A stretch of 64,000 nucleotides of DNA, taken from an uncultured Clostridia bacterium (GTDB lineage: Bacteria; Bacillota; Clostridia; TANB77; CAG-508). Each line of letters begins with the position of its first letter. The stretch's first letter is position 1. A model generated the notes under the pieces. The model saw nothing but the letters and a program-made list of their open reading frames with translations. It had not been told where the DNA came from and did no database searches. The stretch is taken from the NCBI GenBank assembly GCA_934167835.1, contig CAKPLZ010000003.1, forward strand, positions 1 to 64,000. The letters run 5' to 3'. Of the stretch, positions 53,401 through 62,601 are shown in pieces. Both the position numbers and the translations under genes were made by a program.

Positions 53401-56400
53401 ATAAATGTGCAAGATATTAGCATTAAAGATACATTTTTTGATTTAGGTGGTGACTCATTAACTGCAATCAATTTATGTGCAAAAATTTATGATAAATTCT
53501 CTGTAGAAATTACAGTAAAAGATATTTTTGAAAAGCCTGTAATCTCAGATTTATCAAACTTTATTTTGGAAAGAGTAACTACTAAACCGGTACATCAACT
53601 ACAAAATGCTCCAAAAGGCTCTAGTTACACTGTTTCATCAGCTCAAAAAAGAATTTATTATGCAAGTATTGTTGCTGGAGATAGTTCTGTTATATATAAT
53701 GTGCCCGGTGCACTAACTTTAAGTGAAATGCCAGATATAGAACACTTAGAGAATTGTTTTAAAGAGTTAGTTAAAAGGCATGAGTCTTTAAGAACATATT
53801 TTGTTTTGGATAATGGAAACCTTGTTCAAAAAATTAGAGAAAATATAGATTTTAAAATTGATGTTGATTATAACTTTATTTCTGAAAAAGAAGTAAAACA
53901 GTATTATAATAGCTTTGTAAAGCCTTTTGATTTATCTAAAGCTCCTCTAATCAGAGCAAGAATTGTTAAAGTACTTGGAAGCAATATATATAAAGCACTA
54001 TTACTTATAGACCTTCATCATATTATTTGTGATGGTACTTCTTTGCAAATATTAATAGATGAGCTTTGTAAATTATATAACAATGCTGATTTACCAGATT
54101 TAAAATACAATTATAAAGATTTTGCATGGACTGAAAAAGAGCTTTTAGCTTCTGACAGTTTAAAAGATTCGGAAAACTATTGGGTTTCTCAGTTTAGTAA
54201 TGATATCCCCGTTTTGGAAATGCCTACAAGCTTTTCAAGGCCTGCTATTCAATCATTTGTTGGTAGAAAAAATTACTTTGAAGCTGATCGAGATTTATCT
54301 TTGATGATCGAAAAAACTGCCAAAGAACTAGATGTAACGCCATACATGTTTACACTTGCAGCATATTTTGTATTATTATATAACTATACAGCACAAACAG
54401 ATATAGTAGTCGGCTCACCTATTGTTGGTAGGGATTTGCCTTCAGTTCAAAATATAGTTGGTATGTTTGTAAACACTTTACCAGTAAGAACTACTATATC
54501 ACCAGAAAAATCTTTTAGAGATTTTCTAATGAACATCAAAGAACTATGTTTGAATAATTATAAAAATCAATCATATCCATTTGATGAGTTAGTAAGTAAA
54601 TTAAATATTAAGAGAGATGTAAGCAGAAGTCCAATTTTTGATACATTATTTACATATCAAAACACCGGAAAAACTGATATTAGTTTAGGTGAAATTAAAG
54701 CCAAAATATATTCAAATGATAATAATATATCAAAATTTGATTTTTCACTTGAAATAATACCAGAAGATGGCAAATTATCAATGAATTTTGAATATTGTAG
54801 CAAATTGTTCAACAGGTCATTTATTAATGATTTAAGTAATCATTATATAAATATTTTAGCAAAGGTTTGCCAAAATGTTAATACTAAAATTTCTGATATT
54901 GATATGATGTCTGATAAAGAAAAAGAAAAATTACTAAAAGAATTTAATAACACACACCTTGACTATGCTAGAAACAGCAATGTAAAAGAAATATTTGAAG
55001 CACTTGTAGAAAAAGAGCCTAACAATATCGCTGTTGTTGATGGAACTTTAGATTTAACATATAGAGAACTCAATGAAAAAGCTAATAGTTTAGCAAATTA
55101 TTTAATGAAAAAAGGTATTCAAAAAGGAGACATCATTCCTGTTGTAATGAACAAAAGCTTAAACTTAATAATTTCAATGTTTGCGATTATTAAGTGTGGT
55201 GGGGTTTACTTACCTGTTGCAGCAGATTATCCTCAGGAAAGAGTTGATTACATTTTAAAGAACTGTAATGCAAAAATTGCTCTTACAACAACCAAAACAA
55301 ATATAATTAATGATGACTCTGTAGAAGCTATTTTGATTGATAATTTTGACTTCAATAAATATAGCCACAAAAATTCTGAAATTGAACTTACTCCTAATGA
55401 TTCATTGTACATAATTTATACATCAGGTTCTACAGGTAACCCTAAGGGAGCTAGAATATCTCATAGAAACTTAGTAAACCTAGTAAGTTCTTTTACAAAT
55501 TCGTTTAATGGTATTGATGGAGTTGATAACTGCTTATCATCAACAAATATGTCATTTGATGTTAGTGTTTGGGAATTTTTCATCACTCTTTTAAATGGTG
55601 CAACACTATATATTTATGAGGAAAGTAGCATTAATGATATTTTCAAATATTGTAAAGCAATACTAAAATATAACATTACACTTTTATACATTCCGCCAAA
55701 TATACTAGAAAGTGTTTACAGTATTCTTTCAACCTATAGCTATATTCCAATAAACAAGCTGCTTCTAGGAGTTGAACCAATTGGTACAGCAACTATTAGA
55801 AAATATATTGCTCTAAAACCAAATATGAGAATTGTAAATGGTTATGGTCCAACTGAAACTACTGTATGCGCAACAGCTTGTGTTGTGGATGACCATATAA
55901 TTAAAAATTACAGGGTTATTCCTCTTGGAAAACCTTTGCATAATGATAAAATCTTTATTTTAAATAAGAACCTATCCCCTGTCCCTGTTGATGTTCCTGG
56001 AGAAATATATGTCTCAGGTGATGGTGTTGGAAAAGGATACTTAAATAATAAAGAACTCAATGATAAAGCATTTATTGAGCTTCCAAACTTGAATATCAAA
56101 AGAGCATATAAAACTGGTGATTTAGCAAAATGGAACGAGGATGGAACAATTAGCTTTATTGGAAGAAAAGATTTTCAAGTTAAGGTAAATGGCCATAGAA
56201 TTGAATTAGGTGAAATTGAAGCTTGTATATATCAATATCCTAACATTGAAAAAGTTGTTGTTTTATTAGATGATTCAAAAAGAATAGTTGCATATTTCTC
56301 ATCTGAAAAAGCAATAAATGTAAGCGATTTGAAGGCATTCATTCAAAGAAAACTACCTTCATACTTTATTCCAAGCTTTTTTGTACAAGTTGAAAAATTT

Positions 56401-57936
56401 AAACTTACAAGTAATGGAAAAGTTGATATGAAAGCATTGAGAAAACTTAAATATAGCACAAACAATAATTATGAAGCTCCTCATACTAAATATCAAAGTG
56501 AACTTGTTGAAATTTTTAAAACCATTTTAAACCTTGAAAAAGTGGGAATTAATGATAATTTCTTTGAACTCGGTGGAGACTCTTTATCTGCAATAAAATT
56601 GCAAATTGAAGCATTTAACAAGGGGTTAGAGCTTTCATATAAAGATATATTTACATATCCAACAATAAAACAACTTTCTGAAAATGTTTCAAAATCTTCA
56701 GAGCCTGTTGTTGAAAAGGATTATGATTATAGTAAAATTGATGAATTAATTAAGCATAATACACTGCAAAATAATTTAATTGTTAAGAAAGATAAAGTTA
56801 AAAATATTTTATTAACTGGTGCTACTGGTTATATCGGAAGCCATGTTTTAGATAATTTAATGAAACACACCAAGTGCAATGTTTATTGCCTAATTCGTGC
56901 AAAAAATAACAATGACCCTCAAACCAGATTGCTTGATATTTTAAGATTTTACTTTGGTCCAAAATATGATAAATATATTTTTAAAAGGATTTTCGCCGTT
57001 GAGGGTGATATTACTGATAAAAATTTAGGACTAACAGATATGTATTATGAAGAACTTGGAAAAAATATTTCTTGTGTTATCAACTCTGCTGCAATAGTAA
57101 AACACTATGGTAATTCTGATGTATTTAATAACACAAATATTTCAGGAACGCAAAACATTATAGATTTTTGTAGTAAATTTAATTGCAAGTTAATGCACCT
57201 ATCAACTCTAAGTGTTTCAGGAAATATTTTTGAAACTGAAAAATATCAAGTTGCAGATTTATCTTCAAAAATTACATTTTCTGAAAAGAATTTATACATT
57301 GGGCAAGATGTGTCAAATGTATATATACAAACAAAATTCATTGCTGAAAGATTAATACTTGAAAATATTGTTAAAAATGGATTAAATGCAAAAATTATAC
57401 GTCTTGGAAACATCACCAACCGTTACTCTGATGGTGCTTTCCAGATAAATGTATCTGAAAACGCATTCTTAAATAGGGTAAACTCATTTTTGCAGTTAGG
57501 ATGTATTCCAGATTATTTGTTAGACAACTATATGGAATTCACTCCTGTTGATATTTGTGCAGATGCGATTGTGAAGCTTACAATGTATCAAAATCCATAC
57601 ACAATATTTCATTTATACAATAACAACCATATTACTTTTAAAGAATTGAAAAAAATATTTGATAATTTAAAAATTAATATGAGTATTGTTTCTGCTGATG
57701 AATTTAATAAAAAGCTTCAAGAGTTTTCAAATAACCCAGAAACTAAAAATAGCATTTCTGGAATAATAAATGATTTTGATAAAGACAAAAAGCTAAGCTA
57801 TTACTCAAATATAAAATTACAAAATGATTTTACTAATAAATTTTTAAAAGGATTATTCTTCAAATGGCCAAAAATTGGTGAAAAATATATTACAAAATAT
57901 ATAATTTATTTAAAATCAATAGGTTATATTAAATAA
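50469..57936 (+). CDS. Nonribosomal peptide synthetase C-A-T-C-A-T-R (one CGG recoding site)
   Basis: 2488 aa with the C at 51633 skipped. Order: starter-type condensation domain (HHLISDAW), adenylation 1 (YTSGSTGLPKG, FDIFIFE, YKTGDLG), carrier 1 (DLGGDSLTA), condensation 2 (LHHIICDG), adenylation 2 (YTSGSTGNPKG, FDVSVWE, YKTGDLA), carrier 2 (ELGGDSLSA), thioester reductase with NAD(P) motif GATGYIGSHV. Gut Clostridia NRPSs of this plan release N-acyl dipeptide aldehydes that can cyclise to pyrazinones. The adenylation pocket residues do not let me name the amino acids. The skip joins the end of the first condensation domain (DMNDT-GNINIAYDY) to the rest. The kinase gene follows by 11 nt. 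Confidence 0.88.
51633..51635 (+). other. CGG recoding site: Thr-[C]-Gly
   Basis: Zero-frame ACT CGG AAA, stop 7 codons on. Skipping C gives Thr-Gly-Asn-Ile-Asn-Ile-Ala-Tyr and 2100 further codons. Confidence 0.85.
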
Positions 57937-57947
57937 GGAGATTTATT

Positions 57948-59741
57948 ATGGTATATTTAATTAGTTTAATTTGTACTGCATTGCTTATTCTGTATTTATG
58001 CTTATTTATAAAAAGAAATAAACATCAAGCTCAAATAAAAAATGCCTTTGTTTACACATTAGTTTGCTTGCTAATCTGTTGCATTGGTTTAATTGCACAA
58101 ATATTATTTAGTGAGAAATTTAATATTAATCCAATTTATTTTGATTATTTCGTGTATATTGGAACTTGCTTTTTACCCGTTGCATTTTTCTTTATTGGAT
58201 TAACATTTGCAAAAACAAAGGTATCTTTTAAGAAAAGTTATTTATTATTATTCATAGTACCAATCATTTCATTATTGGTACTATGGACAAACGATTATCA
58301 TCATTTGTTCTATAAACAATATTCAACAAACATTAATACTACTGTTTTTGGGCCATATTTCTTTGTTCATACAGTTTACACATATTTACTATTTATTGTA
58401 GGTTTTTGCTATTTACTGAAAGCATCTGTTAAACATGCTGGTATATTTTCAAAACAAGCACTATTAATTATTTTAGGTACGTTAATACCAATCATAGTAA
58501 ATAGCTTGGGCTCACTTAATATTATTCCAATGACAATATATATAACCCCTATCAGTTTCGTTTTTGCAATATTTTTCTGTGCATTGGCAATATTTAAATT
58601 TGGATTTTTAAATATTACACCAATTGCTTTTCAGAAAATTGCTGATAGAATGTCTAATGGTTACATAGTTTTAAATGATGCTTATGAAATTGTTGATTGT
58701 AATAAACCATTATTAGATATTTTCGAAGAAACCAGAGATAATTTAATTAATAAAAACTTTTTTCAAATTATTGAAGATTACTCAATTAACACTAAAAAAT
58801 TACAGGAAGCATTCGTAAAAATTCGAAAAAGCGATGATACCGTTGTTTTTGAAAAACATTTTGCAAAATTAAAAAAGTATTTTACAATTGAAATCAACAG
58901 TATCAAAAACAAAGATGAATTTATAGGAGTTTTAATATTATTTAATGATATTACTGAGCACAAAAACGACTTACAAACAATTAAAAATAACCAAGAAATT
59001 CTAATCGAAAGAGAACGTTTAGCAACTCTTGGTCAGATGATTGGTGGAATTGCCCATAACCTAAAAACGCCTATTATGTCTATATCTGGTGCTGCAGAGG
59101 GTATATTGGATTTAATAAATGAATACAGAGATTCAATTGGCGATCCGGAAGTTACAATCGAAGATCATAAAGATATTGCAAACGATATGGAAGAATGGAT
59201 AAAGAAAATACAGTCACACCTTGCTTATATGTCTGATGTTATTACAACAGTAAAAGGCCAAGCTGTAGCTTTTTCAGACAATAAAACTTTCACCAGCTTT
59301 AGCATTGATGAACTAATAAAACAAGTAAATATTTTAATGAAACATGAACTTAGCCATGCATTAATAGAACTTGAAGAAACAATTAATGTTCCAGAAAATA
59401 CTGTTGTTAAAGGAAATATTAACAGCTTAGTTCAAGTAGTAAACAACATTATTTCCAACGCAATTCAAGCGTATAATGGAAGAGCTGGAGAAAAAATTCA
59501 GCTAACTATATATATGGAAAACAATAATCTTGTAATTAAAATTCAAGATTTTGCAGGTGGAATCCCTGATACTGTTAAAAATAAACTTTTCAAAGAAATG
59601 GCAACGACTAAAGGAAAAAACGGCACTGGACTCGGATTATTTATGTCATACTCTAACATTAAAGCTCATTTTAATGGAAATATTAGATTTGAAACTAGAA
59701 AAGGAAAGGGCACTTCATTCTTTATTGAATTGCCAATGTAA
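57948..59741 (+). CDS. Sensor histidine kinase with N-terminal 7TM region
   Basis: 597 aa. Seven N-terminal membrane helices (about 1-220) of the his-kinase 7TM type, a PAS domain (about 230-340), HisKA with the phospho-His in GGIAHNLKTPI, and HATPase with NIISNAIQAY, DFAGGIP and GTGLGLF. It is 11 nt from the NRPS and shares its transcript; no response regulator is adjacent. It may sense the NRPS product or the membrane; this is inference. Confidence 0.85.
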   Translation: MVYLISLICTALLILYLCLFIKRNKHQAQIKNAFVYTLVCLLICCIGLIAQILFSEKFNINPIYFDYFVYIGTCFLPVAFFFIGLTFAKTKVSFKKSYLLLFIVPIISLLVLWTNDYHHLFYKQYSTNINTTVFGPYFFVHTVYTYLLFIVGFCYLLKASVKHAGIFSKQALLIILGTLIPIIVNSLGSLNIIPMTIYITPISFVFAIFFCALAIFKFGFLNITPIAFQKIADRMSNGYIVLNDAYEIVDCNKPLLDIFEETRDNLINKNFFQIIEDYSINTKKLQEAFVKIRKSDDTVVFEKHFAKLKKYFTIEINSIKNKDEFIGVLILFNDITEHKNDLQTIKNNQEILIERERLATLGQMIGGIAHNLKTPIMSISGAAEGILDLINEYRDSIGDPEVTIEDHKDIANDMEEWIKKIQSHLAYMSDVITTVKGQAVAFSDNKTFTSFSIDELIKQVNILMKHELSHALIELEETINVPENTVVKGNINSLVQVVNNIISNAIQAYNGRAGEKIQLTIYMENNNLVIKIQDFAGGIPDTVKNKLFKEMATTKGKNGTGLGLFMSYSNIKAHFNGNIRFETRKGKGTSFFIELPM

Positions 59742-59775
59742 AAAAATCTTCCCATATTGGGGAAGATTTTTTATT
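59741..59775. terminator. Terminator between the kinase and the coupling protein
   Basis: AAAATCTTCCC / GGGAAGATTTT stem with A and T runs, between convergent genes. Confidence 0.9.
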
Positions 59776-61751
59776 TATTATCATCTTCATCATCAAAAGC
59801 TCCAAATAATTCATCAAATTTCTCTTCTAGCTCTTTTTGAAGATCATACGTATTGTTTTCTTTTTCCTCTTTATTTTCTGGTGCAACCACTGATGTTTCT
59901 TTTGGTTGGGTTGCGTTTACTTCTGGCTTTTTATTAACAGGTGTTTCCTCAAATAAATCATCTAAAGATTCAATTTTTGTATCTTCAATTTCTTCTTTTT
60001 CAGTTTCATCAATATATGGGTTATATGGATTATATTTTCTCCATTTTCCTCTGTCAATTGGCGGAATTGAATTATGACTACATGCATACTTTTCAACTAG
60101 TTTTGCTGTGCTATACTTGAAGTAATAGTATTTCGGTGCTTTTATTGGTTTTATACCTTTTTCTAATATAATACACATATCATTATCTAATCGCCTTAAT
60201 TCATCCGGCGTCATAAGTGCTCTTGCCATTATTTGATCTGATTTATTATATCCTTGTCTCCACATATTTTTATCTTTATTTACAGACCAACTCTCATGGG
60301 CTATTGTTTTTTCTCCAAGTTCCTTTGAAAAATATTCAACTGTTTTTTGTGAGTTACTTCCTAAAAAGACGCAAGTATCACAGTTACCAATAATTGTTTC
60401 ATTCGATTTTTCGTATACAGCCTCTAATTGGTCTAAATTCTGCAAAATAACACTAAACGATATTTTTCTACTTCTAGATGTTGATATTTTTTTATCAAAA
60501 TCCGGTATTTTACCAATATTAGCAAACTCATCTAATATAAAATATGTAGGTTGTGGAAGTGCTCCTCCACTTCTATCTGCAAAGTCATATAATCTTTGAA
60601 TCATTTGTGAGAAAAATATGGTAAGTAAAAAATCATAAGCTGCATGTGTATCTGATGAAATAACATATACTGCCGTTTTCTTTTTACCAATTTCTTCAAA
60701 GTTAATAGTATTTGTTGATGTTAGTTCTGCAATTTCTCTAGAATCAAATTTACCTAGTTTTGATTGCAATGTGCTCAAAATTGAACCATAAGTTTTTTCT
60801 GGTGCAATTTCGATTGATTTATAATACATTCTAGCTGGATGATCATAAGGTAATTGGTTAATTAATTCTGTTAAGAGATTGCCACCACCATTACTGTTTG
60901 CTGCTCTAACTAACTCTGCACAGCTTGCTAAGTTTTGTTCTTCTTCTGGTCTAGTTGCAAGTAAGTAATATATTAATGCTTTTAATAACATTTCAGCCAT
61001 ATCATCCCAGTATGGGTCTGAGTTACCACTTTCTGATTTTTGACCTTTTACAATGGTATTGGCAATAACATCTACATCTATTTCACTTTCAATGTGCATC
61101 AATGGATTATATCCATCGCTATTTTTAGGATTTACTAAGTTTAATATTTTTATTTCATATCCTTGTTCTCTTAGATATCCTGCTGTTTTATCATATAGCT
61201 CGCCCTTTGGATCAGTGAAAACATAAGACCCTAGCAACTGATATGCATTAGGAATAACATAAGATGCTGATTTACCAGAACCTGAACCGTCCAACTACAA
61301 GTACGTTCACGTTTCCTCTTTTATCAACAGGTAAATAATGCTTTTCTGCAAGAATTATTCCTTTATTTCTACTTAAAATTGAATACTCTTCTCCATTTGA
61401 CCAATCACTTGAACCATGTTCAATATTAGTATAATCATGTTTTGGAATTGTTTTTATTATTCCTAAAATTGAAAAAAAGAATAAAGCAATAGTTAAATAT
61501 AGTTCACCTTTAAAAAATGTTTTTATGTAATTTTTTGTAAATATTTTTCCTAAATTTGAACCTACATTCGTAATATTACCAAACATATTCTCAAAAAAAG
61601 CTTCTATTGAAATTTTTCCATTTACTGTACTATCAATTACACTAACACTTATTGGTGCAATTAATACTATGGACAATAACACCCATAGTACCATTACCAC
61701 AATTAAAACAGCTTTACTCTTTTTTAATGCAAATTTAATTTTTTCTCCCAT
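59771..61751 (-). CDS. TraG/VirD4 type IV coupling protein (one CGG recoding site)
   Basis: About 659 aa with the C at 61289 skipped. Two N-terminal membrane helices, then the Walker A VGGSGSGKSASYVIPN that is formed only by the skip, Walker B YFILDEFANIG, and an acidic Glu/Asn-rich tail. VirD4/TraG ATPases deliver relaxase-DNA to the conjugation channel. ATG 61751 has an AGGTGA site; a GTG at 61760 is possible. Marks an integrated conjugative or mobilisable element to the right. Confidence 0.82.
61287..61289 (-). other. CGG recoding site: Gly-[C]-Gly in Walker A
   Basis: Zero-frame GGA CGG TTC AGG. Skipping C gives Gly-Gly-Ser-Gly-Ser-Gly-Lys-Ser, the nucleotide-binding loop. Confidence 0.87.
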
Positions 61752-61773
61752 TAAAATCACCTATTCTTTGGTT

Positions 61774-61959
61774 TTATCTTTCTTGTTCTACTTTTCTTGT
61801 TTCCTCTACAGGAATTACTAGAATTTCTCCACCTTTTTCAATGTATTCTCTTAATGATTTCACTCCAATTTTAGTTGGATATTGTTTTGCATTTTTGGGT
61901 GGAATGCTTATTCCTTTTCCCTCATCAATGCAGTTCGCACAATTTAATTCTAAATTCAT
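61774..61959 (-). CDS. Small hypothetical protein with CxxC
   Basis: 61 aa, one CANC motif near the N-terminus, otherwise charged. Family unknown. It lies 14-23 nt from the neighbouring genes and probably belongs to the conjugative-element operon. Confidence 0.6.
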   Translation of the reverse strand: MNLELNCANCIDEGKGISIPPKNAKQYPTKIGVKSLREYIEKGGEILVIPVEETRKVEQER

Positions 61960-61976
61960 GCTTATCTCCCCTTTCT

Positions 61977-62495
61977 TTATTTATCCTCTCTAATTTCAAA
62001 AGCAAAGTAATTTTTAAATGGTTTTAATTTACATTTGCCTTTTACTTCATTTGTTTTTTCATCAAAGTATAAAACTGGTTTTACTTCTTCTGTAGTTTCT
62101 GGATCTATAATTGAAATAGGTCTTTTCAAATTTGGTGTATAACTTACTTCTTTATACTCAAATTCTTTTTCATTATATAATGTTTCAAAATTAATTGGCA
62201 TTGGCTTTTTAATGATTGAAACTTTATTATCCTCAAGTAATCCAACATTTACTACAACTTTTTCTTTTCCGAACGATAAAATAATTAATGAATTACCTTC
62301 CGGACTTGGATTATCAACATAAAAAGTTTTTCTTGTTTTTTCTCCAACATATTCTGTTGTATATTCTAATCTTTCTAAAGTAAATTTTGGAGCATTTTTA
62401 GCAATTGACTTATCTGTTTCATTTAATTGATACACTACGGTATTAACATTCTCAGGATCAGTAATACTAAAATGTTTTCCTTCCAAACTTTCCAT
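61977..62495 (-). CDS. Hypothetical protein of the conjugative region
   Basis: 172 aa, soluble, beta-rich (IIDPETTEEVKPVLYFDEKT). No domain recognised. GAGAGGTGC ribosome site. It is followed by the small CxxC gene and the coupling protein on the same strand. Confidence 0.6.
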   Translation of the reverse strand: MESLEGKHFSITDPENVNTVVYQLNETDKSIAKNAPKFTLERLEYTTEYVGEKTRKTFYVDNPSPEGNSLIILSFGKEKVVVNVGLLEDNKVSIIKKPMPINFETLYNEKEFEYKEVSYTPNLKRPISIIDPETTEEVKPVLYFDEKTNEVKGKCKLKPFKNYFAFEIREDK

Positions 62496-62565
62496 TTACT
62501 AGCACCTCTCTTACAATAATTTATGCTTCTTTTCCTCTGTATAATCTACATATCAATTATACACT

Positions 62566-62600
62566 AAACTAGCCCCAATTGTCAATAATTGGGGCTAATT
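62566..62600 (-). terminator. Hairpin after the YhaN-like gene
   Basis: TAGCCCCAATT / AATTGGGGCTA stem just after the stop codon of the upstream gene; the T run is weak. Confidence 0.55.
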
Positions 62601-62601
62601 A

